IMG/VR virus record: IMGVR_UViG_3300044825_002252 | Span: 1-60,262 of that record | Length of the DNA: 60,262 nucleotides | Direction: 5' to 3' (one strand) | Origin: a virus | In this document: positions 29,797 to 38,158 of the stretch, piece by piece | How the letters are laid out: each line of letters opens with the position of its first letter | Position numbering within the stretch: position 1 is the first letter of the stretch | The notes under the pieces: model-generated | What the model was told of the DNA's origin: nothing | The model's database searches: none | Seen by the model: only the letters and a program-made list of their open reading frames with translations | Position numbers and translations under genes: made by a program

Positions 29797-30129
29797 ATGT
29801 CAATTAAAATAAATGTCACACCTAGTTCTAATATAAAGGTATCAACATCAGGGACAAATTCATATTCAATAAAATCGTCTTTATCTGTAACAATCATGCC
29901 ACAAAGACTAAATGAATTATCTGACGTTGATATTACTGGGGATCCAGATAATTACGTTTTGATGTATGATGCAGCAACTTCAACTTGGAAAAATAGAAAC
30001 CCAGATGAAGTTTTAATTGCTGCAACAGAAGACAATTCTCCAGGTTATGTTGGATTGCCTAGTGCATTCGAAAATCAACTTGATGTAGATTTAGACAATA
30101 AAATTGATTTGGACGCTGGAGAATTTTAA
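29797..30129 (+). CDS. Small virion protein with LNELSDVDITG motif
   Basis: 110 aa. Residues about 1-35 are beta-prone. The segment LNELSDVDITGDPDNYVLMY (39-58) then TWKNRNPDEVL is a linker motif seen in many phage tail and fibre proteins (LxDLxDVDxxG-P-xxGxVLxYD). The C-terminus is acidic (DVDLDNKIDLDAGEF). It probably acts as a short fibre or adaptor subunit. Transcribed with the gene before it. Confidence 0.65.
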   Translation: MSIKINVTPSSNIKVSTSGTNSYSIKSSLSVTIMPQRLNELSDVDITGDPDNYVLMYDAATSTWKNRNPDEVLIAATEDNSPGYVGLPSAFENQLDVDLDNKIDLDAGEF

Positions 30130-30134
30130 ATCAA

Positions 30135-30142
30135 AATAAATA
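30135..30142 (+). promoter_or_regulatory. Late promoter octamer (AATAAATA)
   Basis: NATAAATA match, 23 bases before the ATG at 30166. Confidence 0.55.
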
Positions 30143-30165
30143 ATATTATAATTTAATAGGATAAA

Positions 30166-31404
30166 ATGGCAGCTCCAGTATTAAAATTCAAAAGAGGTGC
30201 TTTTGCTAATTTGCCTGGATTAAGGGTAGGTGAACCTGGTTTTACTACAGATAAATATGATCTGTACGTTGGTCTCACCTCCGAAACGTCCACTAATAAA
30301 TTTTTTGGTTCACATCGTTATTGGGGAAGAGAAGATGGAACGACATCTCTTCGTTTTAAACTAGTTGATAAAGACGGAATCAATAGTATAAATTTAAAAT
30401 CTCCAAATACTTTAGCAGGTATAGTTACATATCAACTTCCTGGCGCACAAGGTCCAGTAAATAGTGTGCTCACAAATGATGGAAGTGGAAATTTAAGTTG
30501 GGGAAGTGGGTCACAGAACGCAGTTTTTACTGGAATTACAACAATTAATGGAACATTTCTTGATGTTAATGTAAATGCTGATTTTTCTGGTATAACAACA
30601 ATTTCACAATTAACCATAGGAACTGGTGTTGCAGCAACCCAGTTTTCTAATTCCGTTTCAACTGGAAATTCAGTATCTTCTGTGCCCACATCATCGGCAA
30701 TCATTAATTATGTTTCCTCCCAGATAGGGACAATGGATCTGACACTTGGAATTAATGCTGATACAGGTGGACCAAGTACAGTTGACACATCTCAAACATT
30801 AACAATTGCAGGAACTACAAATGAAGTAGAAACTTCTGTTTCTGGTCAAATTATTACAGTTGGATTGCCAAATTCAGTTATTGTTGGTACTTCATTAAGT
30901 GCACCCACAATTAAAACTGCTACAGTCCAACATTCAAATGGAACACAAGCAGCAACAATTGATGCATCTGGTAACATAACTGCTTCCCAAAACTTTACAA
31001 TTACTGGAAATCTTTATGTAAATGGTTCAACAACTCAAGTCAATACAGAGACATTAACAGTTGAAGATAGACTAATTGAAGCAGGTAAAGTACAAACTTC
31101 TCCACCTTCAGATTCAACTTGGGATGTTGGCGTTCTCTTCAACTACTATAAATCTAATGTAAATAAGAGAGCTGGTGTATTCTGGGACGATAGTGTAGGT
31201 AGAATTGGAATTGCATCTGAAACGTCTGTAACTAATGATAGTGGAACTGGAAGTGGCGATCCATTAATCAGTGTGTCTACTTGGGCACCTATTGAAATCG
31301 GTGCTCTATGGGTAAATGATTGTGCTGGACAATCTCAAGTTATTTCTTGTACTGGAACTGAGAGATTTCTTGAAAATATTACTGTTGATGCCGGAACTTT
31401 CTAA
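30166..31404 (+). CDS. Fibre-type virion protein
   Basis: 412 aa. The opening LKFKRGAFANLPGLRVGEPG then FTTDKYDLYVG is the common N-terminal virion-attachment motif of marine phage fibres; a shorter version opens the protein at 31701. The middle has a VNSVLTNDGSGNLSW linker and I-T-T-I-N-G-type beta repeats. The C-terminal part (about 285-412) is a T4-like fibre domain with VEDRLIEAGKV, WDVGVLFNYY and RAGVFWDDSVGRIGIASET. It is followed by a strong terminator, which closes the operon. Confidence 0.75.
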   Translation: MAAPVLKFKRGAFANLPGLRVGEPGFTTDKYDLYVGLTSETSTNKFFGSHRYWGREDGTTSLRFKLVDKDGINSINLKSPNTLAGIVTYQLPGAQGPVNSVLTNDGSGNLSWGSGSQNAVFTGITTINGTFLDVNVNADFSGITTISQLTIGTGVAATQFSNSVSTGNSVSSVPTSSAIINYVSSQIGTMDLTLGINADTGGPSTVDTSQTLTIAGTTNEVETSVSGQIITVGLPNSVIVGTSLSAPTIKTATVQHSNGTQAATIDASGNITASQNFTITGNLYVNGSTTQVNTETLTVEDRLIEAGKVQTSPPSDSTWDVGVLFNYYKSNVNKRAGVFWDDSVGRIGIASETSVTNDSGTGSGDPLISVSTWAPIEIGALWVNDCAGQSQVISCTGTERFLENITVDAGTF

Positions 31405-31424
31405 AGAATAAGTTAGGTCAACTA

Positions 31425-31455
31425 AATACACCCAGGAAACTGGGTGTATTTTTTT
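31425..31455 (+). terminator. Strong intrinsic terminator with GAAA tetraloop
   Basis: An 11-bp perfect stem (31425-31435 with 31440-31450) with a GAAA loop, followed by a T run that extends to 31455. It ends the fibre operon. The next ATG begins at 31456, directly at the end of the T run. Confidence 0.9.
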
Positions 31456-31620
31456 ATGTCTGAAGACGACTTAAAATTAATCTTAGCGAAATATCAACAG
31501 AAATCATTTGAATTATATAATAAAAATATTATATTGGAAACTCAGGTAGAAACTCTTACGGAAAAAGTGAATATATTATCAACAGATATTGAAAAGTTGA
31601 AAAAGACAAAGAACACGTAA
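31456..31620 (+). CDS. Small coiled-coil protein
   Basis: 54 aa: begins MSEDDLKLILAKYQQKS and continues with a heptad-like pattern (ILETQVETLTEKVNILSTDI), ending KKTKNT. Short trimeric coiled-coil proteins are frequent near T4-like fibre genes as whisker- or chaperone-like proteins, but I do not recognise this one. It starts immediately after the T run of a terminator and has no obvious ribosome-binding site other than U-rich sequence, so it may be expressed only by read-through. Confidence 0.6.
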   Translation: MSEDDLKLILAKYQQKSFELYNKNIILETQVETLTEKVNILSTDIEKLKKTKNT

Positions 31621-31638
31621 AGCTTGGAGAAAATTTTT

Positions 31639-31646
31639 AATAAATA
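31639..31646 (+). promoter_or_regulatory. Late promoter octamer (AATAAATA)
   Basis: NATAAATA match in the 80-base gap before the gene at 31701. A 20-base perfect palindrome (31653-31672, AAACTCTTAT and its complement) lies between it and the ATG and would form a hairpin at the start of the transcript. Confidence 0.5.
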
Positions 31647-31700
31647 ATAAAAAAACTCTTATATAAGAGTTTCTACGGTAAATACCAAACATGGAGTTGA

Positions 31701-33566
31701 ATGGCTGACCCTAAAATTAAAATTAAAAGATCAGCAATACCTGGCAAAATACCTACTGTAGAGCAACTTCCTTTAGGTGAGCTGGGACTTAATACATTTG
31801 ATGCAGATATATTTGCTCGTAGAGAAAGAGCAGGTATTGGAACAGACATAGTAAGGCTTGGAGCTGGAGCAACTGTTACAAATGTACTATATGTCACACA
31901 AGACGGAATCGACACAAACACAGGAAAAAAGCTTGGAGACGCAAAAAGAACAATTGGAGCAGCACTGTCAGAAGCAACAACAGGAACAATTATTAAAGTT
32001 AGTGCTGGATCTTATGTAGAAAATAACCCATTAATTTTACCTAAGCAGGTTTCTATTGTTGGAGATAGTTTGAGGGAAGTTTCAGTTTCCCCACAAAATT
32101 CAAACCAAGATTTATTTTATGTTTTAGAAGGAAATTATATTGCAGAAATATCTTTCACTGGAACTCTAAATCCAGGTAAGGCAATTTTTGCATTTAATCC
32201 AAATCAAGTTGGATTTACTAGTCAGTCACCATATATTCAAAATTGTACTAATTTTATTCCAAATAGTATTGGATTAAAAATCGATGGCTCAAAATGCATT
32301 GGGCCATTAAAATCTATGGTTTTGGATTCATATACTCAATATAATCAAGGTGGAATTGGATGTTCAATTACCAATGAAGGCTATGCTCAATTGGTATCAA
32401 TGTTTACTATTTGCAATGACATTGCAGTTTACTGTGGATCCGGTTCTGCATGTGATTTGACCAATTCTAATTCTTCATTTGGAAATTATGCTTTAGTCTC
32501 AGATGGAGTTGGTCCTTTAAAATACACTGGGATTATAACTAATCCTGCTACAATTAACTCAGATACTTTTGTTTTAGACCTAAATGTACCAACTTTAAAT
32601 GTTAATTCTGCATTATATGATAATTTAACTGGATTGACTACAATTACAGTCAATACGAATCATAATTTAAGTATTGGAATGGGAGTCACGATTTCTGGAC
32701 TTGCATTTACATGTACATCTGGACCTGGAATTGTTACATATCCATCTGGCAATAAAGGTTATATTTTTGAAGTTGTTGGAGTACCTTCATCCACTTCATT
32801 TGAAGTTTATGTTGGAATATCCACTTTACAACATACATATCAGTCTGGTGGAACAGTAAAAATAAATGTATCCAGACCTTTTGATGGTCAGGTAATTTAC
32901 TTGGAAGATTTATATTATACAGTAGGAAAAATTAATGTAAGTTCTGGAGGAACTGGATACACTGAAACGCCAGAAATTACAATAGAAAGTCCACCTACAC
33001 AATGGGGAATTCCAGCAACTGCTGTTGCCGAAGTCATAAATGGATCTGTATCTTCGGTAGAAATTGTGTCCAGTGGTCGTGGATATAGCTCAACTGTTCC
33101 TACTGTAAATTTTGGTATGCCGAATATTGGTATAAATTCGGCAACCGCGACAGTAAATCTTACTCCTACTTATTATGTAATATCCAAATCAACTCCAATT
33201 TCTTCTGGGATTTGTACGGTAACCTTAACCGATAATGTTCCATATGCAGTTGGAGTTGGTTCTACCGTTCCATTTTTTAAACAAAGTAGAATATTGGCAT
33301 CTGGGCACTCATTAGAATACATTGGATCTGGGACTGACATTTCAACATCATTGCCACAAAATGGTGGAGTGCCAATTCAATCAAATGAAACCGATTCAAG
33401 AAATGGTGGATTAGTTGTATTCACATCAACTGATCAATCAGGTAATTTTAGAATTGGAGATGGGGTTGTAATAAATCAACAATCAGGGACTATTACTGGA
33501 ACATTTTACTCTAAAAGTTTGTTTTCTACAATAACACCGTTCATTTTAGCACTAGGAGGAGATTAA
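31701..33566 (+). CDS. Beta-helix virion protein, paralog of 8483-12460
   Basis: 621 aa. The N-terminus (KIKIKRSAIPGKIPTVEQL, LGELGLNTFDADIFARRER) is a fibre attachment motif. Residues about 57-120 are a beta-helix opening (NVLYVTQDGIDTNTGKKLGD, AGSYVENNPLILP). Then come the YTQYNQGGIGCSI and DLTNSNSSFGNYALVS block shared with the larger paralog and one copy (about 308-390) of the module that is present four times there (SGPGIVTYPSGNKGYIFEV). The end has ILASGHSLEYIGSG and GNFRIGDGVVINQQSGTITG. It is followed by paralogs of the two genes that follow 8483-12460, so the whole cassette is duplicated. Confidence 0.8.
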   Translation: MADPKIKIKRSAIPGKIPTVEQLPLGELGLNTFDADIFARRERAGIGTDIVRLGAGATVTNVLYVTQDGIDTNTGKKLGDAKRTIGAALSEATTGTIIKVSAGSYVENNPLILPKQVSIVGDSLREVSVSPQNSNQDLFYVLEGNYIAEISFTGTLNPGKAIFAFNPNQVGFTSQSPYIQNCTNFIPNSIGLKIDGSKCIGPLKSMVLDSYTQYNQGGIGCSITNEGYAQLVSMFTICNDIAVYCGSGSACDLTNSNSSFGNYALVSDGVGPLKYTGIITNPATINSDTFVLDLNVPTLNVNSALYDNLTGLTTITVNTNHNLSIGMGVTISGLAFTCTSGPGIVTYPSGNKGYIFEVVGVPSSTSFEVYVGISTLQHTYQSGGTVKINVSRPFDGQVIYLEDLYYTVGKINVSSGGTGYTETPEITIESPPTQWGIPATAVAEVINGSVSSVEIVSSGRGYSSTVPTVNFGMPNIGINSATATVNLTPTYYVISKSTPISSGICTVTLTDNVPYAVGVGSTVPFFKQSRILASGHSLEYIGSGTDISTSLPQNGGVPIQSNETDSRNGGLVVFTSTDQSGNFRIGDGVVINQQSGTITGTFYSKSLFSTITPFILALGGD

Positions 33567-33568
33567 AA

Positions 33569-33910
33569 ATGGCATTAGCACTCAATGTTTTTCAGACGGT
33601 TACTTCAGTTGTCCCAACTAGTGCAACAGTAATATATACTGCTCCAGTTGGATATACTGGAGTTATCCTCCTAGCACAAGTTGCAAATATTAGTGGAAAT
33701 TCTGAAGATATTTCTTTATCACATCAAAGATCAGTTGCTGGAATAGCAGTAACTACGGAAATGTTAAAGCAATATCCCATTTCAGCAAATGATACTGCCA
33801 ATTTGCTTTCTGGAAAATTAGTATTAGAAAGTGGAGATAAATTAGTTCTATCTGGTAGTAATGGAACTGATCTCAAATTCATAGCTAGCATTTTAGAAAC
33901 ACTTAATTAA
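33569..33910 (+). CDS. Small virion protein, paralog of 12463-12831
   Basis: 113 aa, beginning MALALNVFQTVTSVVP. Shared blocks with the 122-aa paralog are the ALNxFxT start, IYTAPVGYTGVILLAQVANIS, the HQRS/HSRD region, ISANDT and the SILET end. It lies two bases after the beta-helix gene and 11 bases before the second collagen-like fibre, the same order and spacing as the first cassette. Role unknown; conservation of order suggests it contacts one of the two. Confidence 0.75.
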   Translation: MALALNVFQTVTSVVPTSATVIYTAPVGYTGVILLAQVANISGNSEDISLSHQRSVAGIAVTTEMLKQYPISANDTANLLSGKLVLESGDKLVLSGSNGTDLKFIASILETLN

Positions 33911-33921
33911 TATACCGTAAA

Positions 33922-36900
33922 ATGGCAAAGTATCTTAGCAATCGTCAAAAAAATCTTAGGGTTGGTATTGGTTCATATACCGAAAATCAAACAGTAGTTG
34001 ATATTACTGGAAAGGTAGGTATTGGAACAAAAGATGCTTCTGCTTCATTACACGTTTTAGGTGGAGCCATTTTTAATGGAGAAAATCCTAACGAATTAGT
34101 TAGAATTACTCAAATTGGAACTGGACCAGCATTTGTAGTTGAAGATAGTGCAAATCCAGATTCCACACCATTTGTTGTCACTGCTGATGGTAAAGTTGCT
34201 ATAGGTGTTGCAGCTGGTGGAATTTCATCATCTTATAAATTAGAAGTTGATGGTGGAGATATAAGATTTGTAACTGGTAGTGAAGGAGATCTAATCATCT
34301 CTCACCAAGATATGGTCTCAAATGTTCGTGCTGGTGGTTCAGTACAACTTAATTTGGGAGCAAATGGTGGAGATGCGATTAGAATAAATTTAAATAATCA
34401 AGTTGGAATTGGTACAACAAATCCAACCTCAAAATTACATGTGGTTGGAAATACGTATCAAGATGGAATAGTTACCTCAAAGCAAATTGACGTTTTAGAA
34501 TCTTCTAGATTTAGGGGTACATTGTATGATTATAACAATTCTTCTGGTGTACAAGGACAAGTTTTAGTTTCTACTGGTACAAATGCTACTTGGACTGATG
34601 TTGGTGAAATTTCAGTAATTCAAAACATTATTAATACTTCACTTACTGGAATTGAAATCAAGGAAGAAAGTGTTGGTATTGGGACAACTTTCACGGCAAT
34701 TAATTTTATTGGTCTTGGTGTAACTGCATCCGCAAATGGTAATGTTGCTAATGTTACTTTTTCTCAGCAAGTTGGTGCACAGGGATCTCAAGGAACACAA
34801 GGACCACAGGGACTCCAAGGAACCCAAGGACCACAAGGTAGTCAAGGACCACAAGGTAGTCAAGGAACACAAGGAACTCAAGGACCTCAGGGAACTCAAG
34901 GACTACAAGGTTTACAAGGTACTCAAGGACCCCAAGGAACTCAAGGACCACAGGGAACTCAAGGACTACAAGGTTTACAAGGTACTCAAGGACCCCAAGG
35001 AACTCAAGGACCTCAGGGAACTCAAGGACCACAAGGTAGTCAAGGACCACAAGGTAGTCAAGGAACTCAAGGACTACAAGGTTTACAAGGTACTCAAGGA
35101 CCCCAAGGAACTCAAGGACCACAGGGAACTCAAGGACTACAAGGTTTACAAGGTACTCAAGGACCCCAAGGAACTCAAGGACCTCAGGGAACTCAAGGAC
35201 CACAAGGTAGTCAAGGACCACAAGGTAGTCAAGGAACTCAAGGACTACAAGGTTTACAAGGTACTCAAGGACCCCAAGGAACTCAAGGACCACAGGGAAC
35301 TCAAGGACTACAAGGTTTACAAGGCACCCAAGGACCACAGGGAACTCAAGGTAGTCAAGGTAGTCAAGGTTTACAAGGTTTACAAGGTTTACAAGGACCC
35401 CAAGGAACTCAAGGAACTCAAGGACCCCAAGGAACTCAAGGACCACAGGGAACTCAAGGACCACAAGGTTTACAAGGCACCCAAGGACCACAGGGAACTC
35501 AAGGACCTCAAGGTAGTCAAGGTTTACAAGGTTTACAAGGCACCCAAGGTACTCAAGGACCACAGGGAACTCAAGGACCACAAGGTAGTCAAGGTCTACA
35601 AGGTTTACAAGGCACTCAAGGACCACAGGGAACTCAAGGACCACAGGGAACTCAAGGACCACAAGGTTTACAAGGCACCCAAGGATCACAAGGTGTTTCT
35701 GGTCCAGTAGCAGGTTCTGCTAACCAAGTTGTTTACAAAGATGGATCTAACAATCCTACAGGTTCCAACAATTTAACTTTTAATGGAACAGAATTAGTTG
35801 CACACACACTAACGGTCCTCAACAATACTGATATTAATGGTAACTTGAATGTTGATGGAACTATTACTATTGGTGGTACTGCTGCACAACTTAACACTCA
35901 ACAACTAACAGTATCTGATCCTGATATTGTTCTTGGTATTGGAACGTCATTCTCACCAACTGATGCAACTGCAAGTCACGGTGGTATTGCAATCGCATCA
36001 ACAGAGGGAACTCCACTTGTAAATCTCAATATCGCAGGAGAAACCAATCCTTACACATATAAGAAAATTATGTGGTTCAGGGGTGGTGATATTGGTGCTG
36101 GCATTACTGATGCTTGGCTATTTAACTACGGTGTAGGAATTGGGAGCACTCAAGTACCTAATGGTGTTAGACTTGCTGCTGGTGGAATGCAAGTTACTGA
36201 CCTAACTGTTAATTCTCCACAATTAAGGATAACAGGAGTATCTACATTTGGTCAAACTGTAGAATTGGATGCTGGACTCAAAGACATTTATGGACAGTTA
36301 GGTAGTTCTGGATCTATTCTCATTTCGACTGGAGCTGGAGTTAGCTGGACCTCTCCTTTTGCAGCTGGACTACAAGGTTTACAGGGAACACAAGGTACTC
36401 AAGCTACTCAAGGCAGTCAAGGTCCACAAGGAACTCAAGGAACACAAGGTACTCAAGGCAGTCAAGGTCCACAAGGAATTCAAGGAACACAAGGTACTCA
36501 AGGCAGTCAAGGTCCACAAGGAATTCAAGGAACACAAGGTACTCAAGCTACTCAAGGCAGTCAAGGTCCACAAGGAATTCAAGGAACACAAGGTACTCAA
36601 GCTACTCAAGGCAGTCAAGGTCCACAAGGAATTCAAGGAACTCAAGGAACTCAAGCTACTCAAGGTAGTCAAGGTCCACAAGGAACACAAGGTCTACAGG
36701 GAACTCAAGGAACTCAAGGACCACAAGGTAGTCAAGGTCTACAAGGTTTACAGGGAACACAAGGTATTCAAGGTGGAAATAATGGCGGAGTAACAATACT
36801 TGATGATACATCTACAAATTCTAACTGGTATGTTGCAATTTCTAGTGTTACCTCTGGAATTCAAACTACATTAAGAGTTTCCTCTAATAAACTTCAAATT

Positions 36901-38157
36901 AATCCATCAAGTGGGGCACTTGGTATTGGAACAATTATTGATATTATTCCTTATGATACTTTAAATTCAGGAACTCTTTCTTGGGAAGGTTCTGCAGGAC
37001 AGCTATTCAGTATTACTAATAATCTTACAACTGGTTCTATATTCTCCGTAAATGATGTTTCTGGTATTCCAAGTATTGATGTAGATGCAAATGGAACTAT
37101 ACAAATTGCACCTTTTGGGGGTAACTTGGGTGTTGGAACCACAAATCCAACATCAAAACTTCACGTTGTTGGTGATGCTAGATTTACTGGAGTTGTTACC
37201 GCATCTAGTTTCTCTGGTAATGCTACTAGTTCAACTTATGCAACAACTGCCGGTATTGCTACTTATGCTACCTCAAGTGGAATAGCAACTTATGCTACTA
37301 ATGCGGGTGTATCCACATATGCAACCTCAAGTGGTATTGCTACTTACGCTACTTCAAGTGGTATAGCAACCTATGCAACCAATGCTGGAGTATCTACTTA
37401 TGCAACCTCTAGTGGTATTGCTACATATGCTGCAACAGCAGGCATAGCAACCTATGCTACTAACTCTGGAGTATCAACATCAGTCATTGGTGGTATCGCA
37501 TCAGTAACACAATTAAGTGTTAGTGGAATAACAACACTTGGTTTTGTAACTACAGGTAATATATTCTCTACAGGTATCATAACTGCAACTTCTTATAGAG
37601 GTGATGGTTCTCAACTAACAGGTATTAGTGCTTCTGGTGGAATTACTGTTATAAATGATGAGTCAACAAACTCAATTCGTTATATTACATTTGAAGATGT
37701 AACTTCAGGACTATCTACAAATGTTGGAATTTCTTCCACTAAACTTGTATTCAATCCATCATCCGGTAATCTTGGAATTGGAACCACAAATCCAACATAT
37801 AAGTTACACGTTGTTGGTTCTTTTGGTGCTACTACAAAGTCATTCATTATTCCACACCCAACAAAAGAAGGTAAGCAACTTCAATATGGTTCACTTGAAG
37901 GTCCTGAACTTGGTGTATATGTTCGTGGAAGATCGCAAGAAACTACTATTGAACTACCAGAATATTGGACGAAACTTATAGATTCTCAAAGTATTACAGT
38001 TTCTCTTACACCTATTGGAAATAGTGCATTACCAAGAGTAGAAAAGGTTTTGGATAATGTTGTTTATGTCTTTAGTAAGGAAGAGGGTGAATTGAATTAC
38101 TATTACACCGTCTTTGCAGAGAGATGTGATGTTAATAAACTAGAGGTGGAGATTTGA
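33922..38157 (+). CDS. Second collagen-like fibre protein with conserved fibre C-terminus
   Basis: 1,411 aa. An N-terminal region with VGIGT and TSKLHVVGN fibre modules is followed by Gly-X-Gln collagen-like tracts at about 285-595 and 816-950. The first tract contains a perfect 171-bp tandem repeat. The second has four regular Gly-to-Ala breaks (GTQATQGSQ). Residues about 1095-1195 are a run of TYATSSGIATYATNAGVS repeats, nearly the same DNA as in 40546-41667. The last 105 residues (SFIIPHPTKEGKQLQYGSLE, GPELGVYVRGR, YWTKLIDSQSITVSLTPIG) are a C-terminal domain I associate with T4-like cyanophage fibres. It is the counterpart of 12838-17814 in the duplicated cassette but with a different C-terminal end. 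Confidence 0.87.
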   Translation: MAKYLSNRQKNLRVGIGSYTENQTVVDITGKVGIGTKDASASLHVLGGAIFNGENPNELVRITQIGTGPAFVVEDSANPDSTPFVVTADGKVAIGVAAGGISSSYKLEVDGGDIRFVTGSEGDLIISHQDMVSNVRAGGSVQLNLGANGGDAIRINLNNQVGIGTTNPTSKLHVVGNTYQDGIVTSKQIDVLESSRFRGTLYDYNNSSGVQGQVLVSTGTNATWTDVGEISVIQNIINTSLTGIEIKEESVGIGTTFTAINFIGLGVTASANGNVANVTFSQQVGAQGSQGTQGPQGLQGTQGPQGSQGPQGSQGTQGTQGPQGTQGLQGLQGTQGPQGTQGPQGTQGLQGLQGTQGPQGTQGPQGTQGPQGSQGPQGSQGTQGLQGLQGTQGPQGTQGPQGTQGLQGLQGTQGPQGTQGPQGTQGPQGSQGPQGSQGTQGLQGLQGTQGPQGTQGPQGTQGLQGLQGTQGPQGTQGSQGSQGLQGLQGLQGPQGTQGTQGPQGTQGPQGTQGPQGLQGTQGPQGTQGPQGSQGLQGLQGTQGTQGPQGTQGPQGSQGLQGLQGTQGPQGTQGPQGTQGPQGLQGTQGSQGVSGPVAGSANQVVYKDGSNNPTGSNNLTFNGTELVAHTLTVLNNTDINGNLNVDGTITIGGTAAQLNTQQLTVSDPDIVLGIGTSFSPTDATASHGGIAIASTEGTPLVNLNIAGETNPYTYKKIMWFRGGDIGAGITDAWLFNYGVGIGSTQVPNGVRLAAGGMQVTDLTVNSPQLRITGVSTFGQTVELDAGLKDIYGQLGSSGSILISTGAGVSWTSPFAAGLQGLQGTQGTQATQGSQGPQGTQGTQGTQGSQGPQGIQGTQGTQGSQGPQGIQGTQGTQATQGSQGPQGIQGTQGTQATQGSQGPQGIQGTQGTQATQGSQGPQGTQGLQGTQGTQGPQGSQGLQGLQGTQGIQGGNNGGVTILDDTSTNSNWYVAISSVTSGIQTTLRVSSNKLQINPSSGALGIGTIIDIIPYDTLNSGTLSWEGSAGQLFSITNNLTTGSIFSVNDVSGIPSIDVDANGTIQIAPFGGNLGVGTTNPTSKLHVVGDARFTGVVTASSFSGNATSSTYATTAGIATYATSSGIATYATNAGVSTYATSSGIATYATSSGIATYATNAGVSTYATSSGIATYAATAGIATYATNSGVSTSVIGGIASVTQLSVSGITTLGFVTTGNIFSTGIITATSYRGDGSQLTGISASGGITVINDESTNSIRYITFEDVTSGLSTNVGISSTKLVFNPSSGNLGIGTTNPTYKLHVVGSFGATTKSFIIPHPTKEGKQLQYGSLEGPELGVYVRGRSQETTIELPEYWTKLIDSQSITVSLTPIGNSALPRVEKVLDNVVYVFSKEEGELNYYYTVFAERCDVNKLEVEI
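34901..35325 (+). repeat. 171-bp perfect tandem repeat inside collagen-like tract
   Basis: Unit 34901-35071 is followed by an apparently identical unit 35072-35242 and a partial third copy up to about 35325. Each unit codes for 57 residues, 19 Gly-X-Gln triplets, so copy-number change keeps the frame. Confidence 0.85.
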
Positions 38158-38158
38158 T

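Noticed and set aside
31653-31672. Second terminator before 31701
   Set aside because: It is a perfect 20-base palindrome but has no T run after it; it was noted only as a hairpin in the leader.
34776-35700. CRISPR-like direct repeats
   Set aside because: The repeats are in frame, adjoining and without unique spacers; they encode the collagen-like triplets.
33922-38157. Peptidase S74 chaperone at the fibre C-terminus
   Set aside because: The last 105 residues have the HPTKEGK-GSLEGPE-GVYVRGR pattern but not the S74 Ser-Lys dyad arrangement, so I call only a conserved fibre C-terminal domain.
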